DNA of 16,989 nucleotides from RGIG3528 sp964653855. Its GTDB lineage: Bacteria > Bacillota > Clostridia > Lachnospirales > Lachnospiraceae. The position numbers and the translations under genes were made by a program. A model generated the notes under the pieces. That model made no database searches. It was not told where the DNA came from and saw nothing but the letters and a program-made list of their open reading frames with translations. The stretch lies in contig CAZZFV010000043.1 in the NCBI GenBank assembly GCA_964653855.1, positions 1 through 16,989 of the forward strand, in the 5' to 3' direction. Shown here one piece after another: positions 1 to 7,697 of this stretch (its first letter is position 1; every line of letters begins with the position of its first letter).

Positions 1-3
1 TTA

Positions 4-47
4 AAAAAAGCTTGTGTCTGAAAATGATTTCAAACACAAGCTTTTTT
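4..47 (-). terminator. Intrinsic terminator of the rnf operon
   Basis: A perfect 14-bp inverted repeat lies at 4-17 and 34-47 around a 16-base loop, 9 bases beyond the rnfB stop. The stem has an A-run on one side and a T-run on the other, so read on the minus strand it is a stem followed by a U-tract. The flanking A/T symmetry means it could also stop transcription entering from the plus strand. Confidence 0.9.
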
Positions 48-56
48 GTTTCTTGT

Positions 57-884
57 TTACAGTGCCTTCTTTGCACCGTAGCTCAAATTAAAGTTTACGT
101 CTTTTAATGCGCCCACAGGGCAAACCGCAGCGCATTTTCCGCAGCGTGTGCAAACGGAATAATCGATCTTTGCGAGATTTCCGTTTACCGTGATTGCGCT
201 TACGGGGCATTCTTTTTCGCACTTCTTGCATCCGATACATCCGTTTTCGCAAGTTTTTCTTGTGACCGCACCGGGATCTGCGGAACTGCATTCTACCGCG
301 GTTACGGCGGTTACGGGGATCAGCGAAATTATGTGCTTCGGACACGTCTTAACGCAAATGCCGCATCCGATACATTTTGTCATGTCAATTTTTGCGATTC
401 CGCTCGTCACGCAAATTGCGCCTTCGGGGCATTTGAGTGCGCAGTCACCGAAGCCCAGGCATCCGTATACGCAAGCCTTGGGGCCGCCATAGATAAGTGA
501 CGCCGAGCTGCAATTCTGAATTCCCGTGTAAAGCGCACGGTCGCGTGTTTCGTCGCAATTTCCGTTGCAATGAACGTATGCAACCTTTTCTTCGACACCG
601 GCGTAGGCAAGCCCCAAAGCTTTTGAAATTGCGAGCGCCGCCGAGTCACCGCCCGGCACACAAAGGTTGGTTGCGGTGGTTTCACCTTTTGCAAGGGCAT
701 TTGCGTAGCCGTCACATCCCGTATATCCGCATGCGCCGCAATTGGCTCCGGGGAGACATTCGCGCGCAAGAGTAAATTTTTCGTCGGTCGGCACATCCAT
801 AAAGTGCGATGCGGCGGCAAGCACAACACCGCATATAAGTCCGATTACCGCAACAATTACAACAGCTGTTACTATTTCGTTCAT
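57..884 (-). CDS. rnfB: RnfB, iron-sulfur subunit of the Rnf complex
   Basis: RnfB is the polyferredoxin subunit of the Rnf ferredoxin:NAD+ oxidoreductase and takes electrons from reduced ferredoxin. The 275-aa protein has one N-terminal membrane helix (about 5-27), then the RnfB-type [4Fe-4S] domain with C49, C52, C57 and C75. A linker with further cysteines (C106, C110, C125) follows. Next come ferredoxin-type motifs at C138-C152 (variant spacing), C171-C181 (CIGCGICVKTC), C216-C226 and C245-C255, each followed by Pro in the usual way. The start at 884 is supported by a GAGGGGG Shine-Dalgarno. The gene lies 12 bases after rnfA and is the last of rnfCDGEAB, directly before the operon terminator. 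Extra ferredoxin modules are usual in clostridial RnfB compared with the proteobacterial form. Confidence 0.97.
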   Translation of the reverse strand: MNEIVTAVVIVAVIGLICGVVLAAASHFMDVPTDEKFTLARECLPGANCGACGYTGCDGYANALAKGETTATNLCVPGGDSAALAISKALGLAYAGVEEKVAYVHCNGNCDETRDRALYTGIQNCSSASLIYGGPKACVYGCLGFGDCALKCPEGAICVTSGIAKIDMTKCIGCGICVKTCPKHIISLIPVTAVTAVECSSADPGAVTRKTCENGCIGCKKCEKECPVSAITVNGNLAKIDYSVCTRCGKCAAVCPVGALKDVNFNLSYGAKKAL

Positions 885-896
885 ATTGTGCCCCCT

Positions 897-1490
897 CTAC
901 ATGAAAAGATTGTCGATTATTCCCGCAAATCCCATAAATGCGAGAGAAACAATAGATGCGGCAATCAAAGTCTGCGGCAGCCCGTTAAACGCCTTCGGCG
1001 TCTGTGGGCTTTCGAGTCTCGAACGAACGCCCGAGAATATAACCATTGCGAGCAAAAATCCCAGTCCGCATCCGAGCGAGCTTACCATGGATTCTACAAA
1101 ATTGTATCCGTCCGTGATATTGTTGATTGTGATACCGAGAACGGCACAGTTTGTTGTAATAAGCGGAAGATACACACCGAGCGCCTTGTGGAGCGAAGGA
1201 ATGTATTTTTTCAGCACAATTTCGATAAATTGAACAAGAGCCGCAATTACAAGAATGAATACGATCGTTTGCAAATACTCAAGTCCGTTCGGCACAAGGA
1301 TGAAGTAGTAAATGGGGTAGGTTACGGCTGTTGCCATGAGCTGTACAAATATAACCGCAATTCCCATTCCCGTTGCCTGATCGAGCTTTTTTGAAACTCC
1401 GAGGAAAGGGCAAATTCCGAGGAAACGGCTGAGCACGTAGTTGTTTACAAGGACTGATGTAAGAAGTATGATGACAAGTTCCTTAAACAT
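897..1490 (-). CDS. rnfA: RnfA, integral membrane subunit
   Basis: This is a 197-aa, very hydrophobic protein with about six membrane helices, the normal length for the RnfA/NqrE family. The N-terminal stretch VLVNNYVLSRFLGICPFLGV is the family signature. C27 and C115 (in TTNCAVLG) are the conserved cysteines which, by analogy with Na+-NQR and Rnf structures, hold an iron-sulfur cluster between RnfA and RnfE inside the membrane. Its ATG shares one base with the rnfE stop codon (TAATG), with AAAGGAG just upstream, so the two homologous half-subunits are probably translated in a coupled way. Nothing looks truncated. Confidence 0.97.
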   Translation of the reverse strand: MFKELVIILLTSVLVNNYVLSRFLGICPFLGVSKKLDQATGMGIAVIFVQLMATAVTYPIYYFILVPNGLEYLQTIVFILVIAALVQFIEIVLKKYIPSLHKALGVYLPLITTNCAVLGITINNITDGYNFVESMVSSLGCGLGFLLAMVIFSGVRSRLESPQTPKAFNGLPQTLIAASIVSLAFMGFAGIIDNLFM

Positions 1491-2233
1491 TACTTTTCTC
1501 CTTTCTCGGAATTATTGTGTGTGACTCCCGCAAGGTCCTGTGCGGATGCGGTTAAGTCGCCGCTTTCGCACTTTGCGCCCTTACAGAATGCCGCCGACGG
1601 ACAGCCGGCACAATTGAGCGTGGGAGCTTCTTTGCCTTTTTTGTTCATTATAAGCGTTACGATTGCGATAAGGAGACCGAATACAAGGAATCCGCCGGGG
1701 CTCTTTACAAGGAAGCCGATTGTGTGATCCTTTATAAAAGGTATCTCAATTCCGAAAAATGAGCCTGCGCCGAACACTTCACGTATTGTCGACATAAGGA
1801 GCAAGGCAATTGTAAATCCGAGCCCCATTCCGAGTCCGTCAAGGAGCGAATCGACGGGTGAATTTTTGCTTGCGAACATCTCTGCGCGGCCGAGAATTAT
1901 GCAGTTAACGGTGATTAACGCAAGGTAAACGCCGAGAAGCTCATAAAGCTCGGGCAGATAAGCATGCATAAGCATCTGAACAACGGTTACGAAGCCTGCG
2001 ATTATAACGATATAGCAGGGAATTCTGACCTTGTCGGGAATTATTTTGCGAAGCAGGGATATCGCAAAGTTGGAACACATAAGCACCGCGGTTGCGGCAA
2101 GTCCCATGCTGACGGCACCGAGCACCGATGTTGTCGTGGCAAGTGTGGGACATGTTCCGAGCACAAGTACGAATACGGGGTTTTCCTTGAAAAAGCCTTT
2201 TGTAACTATACTTAATTTATTGTTGTTTTCCAT
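1490..2233 (-). CDS. rnfE: RnfE, integral membrane subunit with cysteine-rich C-terminal tail
   Basis: RnfE (NqrD family) pairs with RnfA in the membrane core. Residues 1-197 have the expected inverted-repeat helical fold, with NPVFVLVLGTCPTLA containing C28 and ITVNCIILGRAEMF containing C111, the likely interfacial cluster ligands. After the last helix (about 181-197) a polar tail of about 50 residues carries C208, C211, C217 and C222 (Cx2Cx5Cx4C). That makes the protein 247 aa, longer than the 200-230 aa I expect for the family. The helix arrangement suggests this tail is cytoplasmic, but this was not modelled. The start is 11 bases after rnfG and has AGGAGGGG as Shine-Dalgarno. Confidence 0.96.
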   Translation of the reverse strand: MENNNKLSIVTKGFFKENPVFVLVLGTCPTLATTTSVLGAVSMGLAATAVLMCSNFAISLLRKIIPDKVRIPCYIVIIAGFVTVVQMLMHAYLPELYELLGVYLALITVNCIILGRAEMFASKNSPVDSLLDGLGMGLGFTIALLLMSTIREVFGAGSFFGIEIPFIKDHTIGFLVKSPGGFLVFGLLIAIVTLIMNKKGKEAPTLNCAGCPSAAFCKGAKCESGDLTASAQDLAGVTHNNSEKGEK

Positions 2234-2244
2234 TCCCGCCCCTC

Positions 2245-2760
2245 CTAATTGTTATTTAACTTTTCCGCCGTTTCGATTGCGGCGATTGCAGCCTTTTTGT
2301 AGCCTGCCGTAGTCTTTGTGGCACCGGACACGGTTGAAACCAAATTGATGCCTGCGGCGTCCTTATTGTTGAGATTTTCGCCGTATGTCTTTTCGTATCC
2401 GAGAGTTTCGGAAGACGACATGCATTCGGAACCGGTGATTTGCCCGTCTTTAACTCCGAAAAGTATTTGAAGACCCGAAGAATATCCCGTTCCCGACACC
2501 TTTATGACATATCCGCCGTTTGAAGCCTTATATGCCGCAAGGATTGTTGTATCTGACGAATATGCGGTGATTTCGTCACTGAGTTCGATTTCCGTGAACG
2601 TCCCGCCGTCCGGAAGCACGGCGCTTAACGATTCTTTTGTTTTTTGCTCCTCCGTTGCCGTGATTATCGGAAGCGTAAAGGAATTTACGACAGCCATTAT
2701 GAGGGCTGTGATCAAGCATATGAGTGTGAGTACATATACGTTTGGAAGTGCTTTTTTCAT
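2245..2760 (-). CDS. rnfG: RnfG, FMN-binding subunit
   Basis: RnfG carries a covalently bound FMN and passes electrons within the complex on the outer face of the membrane. The 171-aa protein has an N-terminal signal-anchor helix (about 9-30) and an FMN-binding domain. Near the end is the flavinylation motif S145-G146-A147-T148; T148 is the expected attachment site for ApbE-type flavin transferase, and no apbE gene lies in this window. Residue 142, where the motif usually has Asp, is Ser. The protein is slightly short for RnfG but has a complete domain. Its ATG overlaps the rnfD stop by four bases (ATGA) and is preceded by a strong GGAGGTGA. Confidence 0.95.
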   Translation of the reverse strand: MKKALPNVYVLTLICLITALIMAVVNSFTLPIITATEEQKTKESLSAVLPDGGTFTEIELSDEITAYSSDTTILAAYKASNGGYVIKVSGTGYSSGLQILFGVKDGQITGSECMSSSETLGYEKTYGENLNNKDAAGINLVSTVSGATKTTAGYKKAAIAAIETAEKLNNN

Positions 2761-3677
2761 TTTATGTCACCTCCGAAAGGTTTTTTGCGTGTCCACTTAT
2801 CGATATAGGGCGTAAGGATATTCATGAAGAGTATCGCAAAGCTTACGCCTTCGGGATAGTTTCCGTAAAAACGGATGAGGACGGTGATTATTCCCGCACC
2901 GAATCCGAAAATCAGTTTTCCGAGGGGCATGTAAGGTGTTGTCGCATAATCCGTTGCCATAAAGAACGCGCCGATTATGAGTCCGCCCGCAAATGTGTAG
3001 GAGAGAGCGGTCATTACGTCACCCGTTAAAATAAGCGAAAACAGGAAAACGGTGAGAATGTAGCTCACGGGTGTATGCCATGTGATTACCTTGCGGACTA
3101 AGAGATAAATTCCGCCGACAAGAAGTGCGATCGTGCAAGATTCACCGATTGCGCCGCCGCGATATCCCGTAATCAGACTCATTATGTCAACCGAACCGCC
3201 GTTTTCGAGAATTTCAAGCGGTGTCGCGCTCGAAACCGTGTCAGTAACGGGGAAAGCTTGAGTAACCATGCTCGAAAATGCCACAAGCATAAATATTCTT
3301 GCCGTGATTGCGGGATTTGCGAAGTTTTGTCCGATTCCGCCGAAAACTCCCTTTACGATCACAATCGCGAATATTGCGCCGATCGCGACCTGCCAAAGAG
3401 GAATGTTTGCGGGGAGCGATAATGCAAGCAAAAGTCCCGTCACAACGGCGCTCATGTCGGATGCCGTTTGAGGCTTCTTTGCGATTTTGTTAAAAACGAT
3501 TTCCGAAATAATTGCGAATCCGATGCCTGTTGCGATCACACTGAGCGCGCTTATTCCGTAAATTATGATTCCCATAACGGCTGTCGGAAGGAGAGCGGTT
3601 ATGACGTCAATCATTATGCTTTGAGTCGTCGATTTGTCATGAAAATGAGGCGAAACCGATATGTTCAGTCTGTTCAT
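2757..3677 (-). CDS. rnfD: RnfD, flavin-bearing integral membrane subunit
   Basis: RnfD (NqrB family) is a multi-helix membrane subunit with covalent FMN and is central to coupling electron flow to ion transport. The frame is open further upstream, but the start is placed at 3677 (MNRLNISVSP, 306 aa). That ATG overlaps the rnfC stop as ATGA and has AAGGGGGAG upstream, and the sequence before it is just the rnfC end read in another frame. SPHFHDKSTTQSIMIDV near the N terminus is typical of the family. D146-T-V-S-S-A-T152-P-L is the covalent FMN motif with T152 as the attachment site. About nine to ten helices follow the usual pattern. Confidence 0.96.
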   Translation of the reverse strand: MNRLNISVSPHFHDKSTTQSIMIDVITALLPTAVMGIIIYGISALSVIATGIGFAIISEIVFNKIAKKPQTASDMSAVVTGLLLALSLPANIPLWQVAIGAIFAIVIVKGVFGGIGQNFANPAITARIFMLVAFSSMVTQAFPVTDTVSSATPLEILENGGSVDIMSLITGYRGGAIGESCTIALLVGGIYLLVRKVITWHTPVSYILTVFLFSLILTGDVMTALSYTFAGGLIIGAFFMATDYATTPYMPLGKLIFGFGAGIITVLIRFYGNYPEGVSFAILFMNILTPYIDKWTRKKPFGGDIK

Positions 3678-5008
3678 TTTGTTTTCTCCCCCTTTGCCGC
3701 CTGTTGTTTTTGATTGTGTTCTCTTATCATCGCTTTTGCGAGCTTGTTGATTTCCACAAGCGGACGCTTTGCGGGGCAGATAAACGAGCAGCTGCCGCAT
3801 TCGCAGCACAAATCCGTATTGAGCGCGATGAGTGCGTCAACGTCCTGCTTTTCGTAAGCGCGTGCGATCGCAAAGGTTGTGAGGTTCATGGGACAATGCG
3901 TTGCGCATCTGCCGCAATGAATGCACTGTGTTGCGCGGGGAGATGCGGCTTCGGCTTTTCCCATAAACGTAACGGCGTTTGTGTTTTTAAGAACGGGAAC
4001 CGAAGCGTTCGGCACCGAAATTCCCATCATCGGACCGCCGAAGAGGATTTTGTATACATCGTTTTCGTCAATATTACAAAAACTCATGATGTCGGAAACG
4101 CGTGTGCCTATCGGAACTATGATGTTTTTGGGCGTCTTTACGGCGGTTCCGTCAATCGTGACGCATTTTTCCGTGAGAGGCACGCCCGTGCGCACGTATT
4201 TTGCGATTTGAGCAAGCGTTGTCACGTTTATTACAACGCAGCCCGCATCGATCGGAAGCTTGCCCTTTTTGACCGTAAGCCCCGTCGTGTTCCTTATTAT
4301 AACCTTTTCGGCGCCTTGCGGGTAAAGCTCGGGAAGAGGCATTATCGTGACAAAAGCGTCGTTCTTAAATGTCTCACGCATCTTTTCGATTGCTTCCGGC
4401 TTATTTTTTTCTATACCTATTATAATGCTTTTTGCGGAGAGATATTTTTCGAGAAGTACGACTCCCGCAAAAATGTCTTCCGAATCGTCAAGCATCGTGC
4501 GTGTGTCGCTCGTGATATAAGGTTCGCATTCAGCCGCGTTTATGATTACGTGCTTAATGCGCGATGTGTCTTTGACATCGAGCTTCACCGCTGTCGGAAA
4601 GCCTGCGCCTCCGAGTCCGACAATGCCGGATTCCCTTACTGCCGCAATAAAGCTTTCGTAATCCGTAACGGTGGGCGGTGTGAGACTTTCGTCTTTCTCG
4701 TTTAAGCCGTCCGACTTGATGATTATCGCATCGGAATATGCGCCGTTACTGAGTAACACGCGGTCGATTTTTTCGACGTCACCCGATACGCTTGCCACAA
4801 TTCGCGCTGAAACGGGCCCCTGTGATTCGGCAATCAGCGTGCCGACTTTTACGTGATCCTTCGGTTTCACGACAGGCGCCGCCGGCCGCCCTATGTGCAT
4901 CGAAACGGGTATGACAACCGTTTCCGGTGCCGGCATTCTTACAGCGCATTGCCCTGCCGTGTTTTTATTGTGCGGAACATGTACTCCGCCTTTTCCGGAT
5001 AAAAACAT
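3674..5008 (-). CDS. rnfC: RnfC, NADH- and FMN-binding peripheral subunit
   Basis: RnfC is the cytoplasmic subunit at which NAD+ is reduced. The 444-aa protein starts with the RnfC N-terminal domain, then a lipoyl-like sandwich (about 35-82, GRPAAPVVKPKDHVKVG). The nucleotide/FMN-binding domain follows with GIVGLGGAGFPTAVKL at 128-143 and NAAECEPYITSDTR at 157-170, then an SLBB-like region. Two [4Fe-4S] motifs close it: C362-C365-C368-C372 and C401-C404-C407-C411. The length fits compact clostridial RnfC without the long alanine-rich tail of proteobacteria. It is the first gene of the operon, and AGGAGGAG precedes the ATG. Confidence 0.97.
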   Translation of the reverse strand: MFLSGKGGVHVPHNKNTAGQCAVRMPAPETVVIPVSMHIGRPAAPVVKPKDHVKVGTLIAESQGPVSARIVASVSGDVEKIDRVLLSNGAYSDAIIIKSDGLNEKDESLTPPTVTDYESFIAAVRESGIVGLGGAGFPTAVKLDVKDTSRIKHVIINAAECEPYITSDTRTMLDDSEDIFAGVVLLEKYLSAKSIIIGIEKNKPEAIEKMRETFKNDAFVTIMPLPELYPQGAEKVIIRNTTGLTVKKGKLPIDAGCVVINVTTLAQIAKYVRTGVPLTEKCVTIDGTAVKTPKNIIVPIGTRVSDIMSFCNIDENDVYKILFGGPMMGISVPNASVPVLKNTNAVTFMGKAEAASPRATQCIHCGRCATHCPMNLTTFAIARAYEKQDVDALIALNTDLCCECGSCSFICPAKRPLVEINKLAKAMIREHNQKQQAAKGEKTK

Positions 5009-5051
5009 AGACTCCTCCTGTTATAGGGGCGTAAAACACCCAATTAAGCTT

Positions 5052-5067
5052 ACTTTAGCCCTAAAGT
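5052..5067. promoter_or_regulatory. Palindrome overlapping the rnf -10 box, possible operator
   Basis: ACTTTAG (5052-5058) and CTAAAGT (5061-5067) form a perfect 7-bp inverted repeat around a CC centre. One arm contains the predicted rnf -10 box, so a dimeric protein bound here would block the promoter. It does not resemble the Rex (NADH-sensing) consensus TTGTTAANNNNTTAACAA. No regulator gene is next to it, so the binding protein is unknown. Confidence 0.45.
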
Positions 5068-5080
5068 GCGATAAAGTCAA
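5052..5080 (-). promoter_or_regulatory. rnfC: Predicted promoter of the rnf operon
   Basis: On the minus strand, TTGACT (5075-5080) and TAAAGT (5052-5057) are separated by exactly 17 bases. They match the housekeeping -35 box at 5 of 6 and the -10 box at 4 of 6 positions. Transcription would start near 5045, giving an rnfC leader of about 37 bases that ends in AGGAGGAG. This is inferred from consensus matching only. Confidence 0.6.
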
Positions 5081-5186
5081 TAAATGATACTCTTTTAACA
5101 AACGATTGGGAAAAATGCGGGTAAAAGATTGTGAAAAATTGAGGGGGCGGAAAAATAGGAAGCGATTTTAAGCAATTTTGTCTCAC

Positions 5187-5215
5187 TTGCGGTTTTATCT
5201 GTTTTGGGATATAAT
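5187..5215 (+). promoter_or_regulatory. Promoter of the FAD-dependent dehydrogenase gene
   Basis: TTGCGG (5187-5192) and a perfect TATAAT (5210-5215) are 17 bases apart on the plus strand. The expected start near 5222 gives a leader of about 32 bases with GAGGTGA at 5241-5247 before the ATG at 5254. It is divergent from the rnf promoter; about 105 bases between the two sets of boxes contain no gene. Confidence 0.7.
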
Positions 5216-5253
5216 TACTCGGTTAAAACAATCTTTTTTTGAGGTGACGCATT

Positions 5254-6639
5254 ATGAATTATGATGTAATTATTGTCGGTGCCGGCCCTGCCGGTATTTT
5301 TACGGCATACGAAATGATAAAGCAGGGAAGCAAAAAAAAGATTCTTATGATAGAAAAAGGACATCCGATCGAAAAACGCAGTTGTCCAAAGGCGAAAATC
5401 GGACATTGCGTAAATTGTAAGCCTTGCAACATTACAACGGGATTTTCGGGAGCGGGCGCATTTTCCGACGGAAAATTGTCTCTTTCATATGAAGTGGGCG
5501 GTGATTTTCCCACACTTATAGGCCCCGACCGCTGCCAGGATTTAATCGATTATACGGATTCGATTTATCTTGATTTCGGTGCGGATACACACGTTGAAGG
5601 AGTATCAAATCCCGACAAGGTTAAAGAAATCCGCCGCCGTGCGATCAAGGCGGGACTGAAGCTCGTGGATTGTCCGATACGCCATCTCGGCACCGAAAAA
5701 GCGCAGCAGCTTTATACGGATATAGAGCATTTTTTGCAGGATCACGGCGTTACGATGATTTTTGACCAGTCATGCGAGGATCTCATAATCGATGACGGTG
5801 TCGTAAAGGGTGTTATTCTTGACGAAAAGGGCAAGGAAGTAAGATATCTTTCCGACAATGTCGTAATTGCGACGGGCAGACGCGGCGCGGAATGGCTCGA
5901 AAAGCTTTGCGCAAAATACGATATCGCACACAAGCCCGGTACCGTTGATATCGGTGTACGTGTGGAAGTGCGCAACGAAATCATGGAAGAGGTAAACGAA
6001 GTCCTTTACGAGTCAAAGCTTGTGGGATATCCGCTTCCTTTTAAGAATAAGGTTCGTACGTTTTGCCAAAATCCGGGCGGATTTGTAAGTCAGGAAAATT
6101 ATGACAACAACCTGGCTGTCGTAAACGGCCACTCTTATAAGGAACTTAAGTCAAAAAATACCAACCTTTCGATACTTTGCTCACACAATTTCTCCGTTCC
6201 TTTCAACAAGCCGATCGAGTATGCCCAAAAAGTGGGCGAGCTTACAAATATGCTTGCGAACGGACAGATTTTGGTTCAGCGTTTCGGAGATATTTTGGAC
6301 GGCAAGCGCACATGGGAAAAGGAACTTTCGTTTTCGAATGTCCGTCCCACGCTTCCCGATGCGGTTGCGGGCGATATTACGGCGGCAATGCCTTATCGCG
6401 CGATGACAAACATTATTAACTTTATCCAGGCGATGGACAACGTCGTTCCGGGCTTTGCGGCTACGGAAACGCTTCTCTACAGCCCCGAGCTCAAGTTCTA
6501 TTCCAATAAGGTTAAGATGGAATCCGACCTCACAACCAATGTCGGAGGGTTATATTGCCTCGGAGATTCGAGCGGCTGGACACGCGGCCTCATGATGGCG
6601 TCGGCAATGGGCGTGCTCATGGGAAGAAAGCTTGCGTAA
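5254..6639 (+). CDS. FAD-dependent dehydrogenase, COG2509 type
   Basis: This 461-aa flavoprotein belongs, by my recognition of its motifs, to the family of uncharacterised FAD-dependent dehydrogenases known as COG2509. Its substrate is not known to me. VIIVGAGPAGIFTAYE at 5-20 is the dinucleotide-binding GxGxxG fold, with E34 as the likely ribose-binding acid. A cysteine cluster C44-x7-C52-x2-C55-x2-C58 follows, then GFSGAGAFSDGKLSLS. ATGRRGAEWL and, near the C terminus, GLYCLGDSSGWTRGLMMASA (the FAD-contacting Gly-Asp motif) complete the fold. The protein has no membrane helix or signal peptide. The gene has its own promoter and terminator and runs divergently from rnf. A role in anaerobic redox metabolism is inference. 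Confidence 0.9.
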   Translation: MNYDVIIVGAGPAGIFTAYEMIKQGSKKKILMIEKGHPIEKRSCPKAKIGHCVNCKPCNITTGFSGAGAFSDGKLSLSYEVGGDFPTLIGPDRCQDLIDYTDSIYLDFGADTHVEGVSNPDKVKEIRRRAIKAGLKLVDCPIRHLGTEKAQQLYTDIEHFLQDHGVTMIFDQSCEDLIIDDGVVKGVILDEKGKEVRYLSDNVVIATGRRGAEWLEKLCAKYDIAHKPGTVDIGVRVEVRNEIMEEVNEVLYESKLVGYPLPFKNKVRTFCQNPGGFVSQENYDNNLAVVNGHSYKELKSKNTNLSILCSHNFSVPFNKPIEYAQKVGELTNMLANGQILVQRFGDILDGKRTWEKELSFSNVRPTLPDAVAGDITAAMPYRAMTNIINFIQAMDNVVPGFAATETLLYSPELKFYSNKVKMESDLTTNVGGLYCLGDSSGWTRGLMMASAMGVLMGRKLA

Positions 6640-6659
6640 AATTGTACAAAATGTATATT

Positions 6660-6699
6660 TTCGGCACCCGGTTTTGTGCAGGGTGCCGAATTTGTTTTT
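6660..6699 (+). terminator. Intrinsic terminator after the FAD dehydrogenase gene
   Basis: TTCGGCACCC (6660-6669) and GGGTGCCGAA (6681-6690) form a perfect 10-bp stem around an 11-base loop. TTTGTTTTT follows immediately, 20 bases after the stop codon. This separates the dehydrogenase gene from the tad operon. Confidence 0.93.
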
Positions 6700-6715
6700 G
6701 TAACTTTGAAAGTCG

Positions 6716-6745
6716 TTGACAGGCGGGGGTTTAAGGGCGTATATT
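6716..6745 (+). promoter_or_regulatory. Predicted promoter of the tad pilus operon
   Basis: A perfect -35 box TTGACA (6716-6721) is followed after 18 bases by TATATT (6740-6745, 5 of 6). The transcript would start near 6752, about 36 bases before the first tad gene, whose Shine-Dalgarno is AAAGGGGG. No equally strong promoter is seen between the downstream tad genes, so this probably drives most or all of the locus. Confidence 0.75.
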
Positions 6746-6787
6746 CTTGTCAGGGAAAGCAAAAAGAAATAGCAAAAAGGGGGTTAA

Positions 6788-7672
6788 ATGCAAAGCTTTA
6801 TAGGTATATATGACACGTCTTACGACTATGCCGTGAGTCTCACGGAATATGTGAACAGGCGGCGGGATTTTGGATTCAATGCGGTCGCATTCAAAAACAC
6901 TTCTGAAATCAGACAATTCTTAACATCAAACAAATTATCTTATCTCATTATCAACAATCAAATTCACTTAAATAAATATAATACGGAAAAGGTTTTCTTT
7001 TTGTGCGAAGAAAAGAGCGATTTAAGCGAAGCACAAGGCAAAAATCTCATTTTTAAGTATCAAAAGGCGGAGGATATCATAAAATCGATTCTACCCGTGC
7101 GTGAAAACAATAAAAAAAGCTGCATTGACGTTGTGTTTTCTTTTGGAGCGATTGATTTGGGCGTCGAATATGTGAGAAGCGGGCATGCAAAACAGACGCG
7201 GAAGCAGTCGGCTGATACGTTGCAGAACCGGGGAATGATGCCGGCAATGTCAAAAACACTTCTGATATTATGGGATCCGTTTTGCGATGTTGATGATGAA
7301 ATCTTTCATATTAATCTCTCGGATGCGCTTTTTATGTTTGGGGGAAACGGGGAAACGCTCAAAAAAACTTTAAGTTCCGCAGGTGACAATCAGATCACCG
7401 TTATGTCAGGAATAAATTATTATTCCGATATATGGGAATTTTCGCCTTGTGAAACGGAAGAATTTGTGAAAATCTGTATGAATTACGGGAATTTTGACCG
7501 TGTGATAATTGTATGCGCGTTTTTGTCGCCGGGAACGGAAAAATTTATGGAGCTTGCGGATACGGTTACGCTTGTGGGCGGAAGTATGAAAACACACGAA
7601 AACTTCAAAAATCAAATGAAGTATGCGGGAAAACACGAGATTTTGATGAAACTTAAGACGGCGGAAACTTAG
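6788..7672 (+). CDS. CpaE/TadZ-like protein without a recognisable P-loop
   Basis: The 294-aa protein has the position and layout of CpaE/TadZ, the MinD/ParA-related factor that places the Tad machine in the cell. Residues 1-100 look like a degenerate receiver-like domain (alternating strands such as LSYLIINNQ and EKVFFLCEE) without obvious phosphoacceptor acids. Residues 112-294 resemble the ParA-like half: SKTLLILWDPF (155-165) where the partner-sensing strand should lie, LSDALFMF (178-185), NFDRVIIVCAFL (235-246) and DTVTLVGG (258-265). The Walker A lysine motif expected near residue 120 is absent; VVFSFGAIDLGVEY stands there. The assignment rests on context and strand pattern more than residue identity. 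If correct, it is non-catalytic. It is first in the operon, 25 bases before tadA. Confidence 0.62.
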   Translation: MQSFIGIYDTSYDYAVSLTEYVNRRRDFGFNAVAFKNTSEIRQFLTSNKLSYLIINNQIHLNKYNTEKVFFLCEEKSDLSEAQGKNLIFKYQKAEDIIKSILPVRENNKKSCIDVVFSFGAIDLGVEYVRSGHAKQTRKQSADTLQNRGMMPAMSKTLLILWDPFCDVDDEIFHINLSDALFMFGGNGETLKKTLSSAGDNQITVMSGINYYSDIWEFSPCETEEFVKICMNYGNFDRVIIVCAFLSPGTEKFMELADTVTLVGGSMKTHENFKNQMKYAGKHEILMKLKTAET

Positions 7673-7697
7673 AAGCAGGATTTAAAGGGGAAAATAC

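Noticed and set aside
804..1394. Open frame of 196 codons opposite rnfA
   Set aside because: It is low-complexity antisense of a hydrophobic gene with no ribosome site or recognisable motif.
3678..3809. Longer rnfD start giving 350 aa (MLRMRQLL...)
   Set aside because: The extra 44 residues are the end of rnfC read in another frame, polar and unlike RnfD. The ATG at 3677 has a strong ribosome site and an ATGA overlap.
3704..4705. Long 333-codon open frame on the plus strand opposite rnfC
   Set aside because: Its translation is rich in Arg, Cys and His without any domain pattern. It is a shadow of rnfC, whose motifs are complete.
5052..5102. Rex-type operator upstream of rnf
   Set aside because: TTAACAAA at 5095 resembles half of the Rex site but has no matching second half at the right distance.
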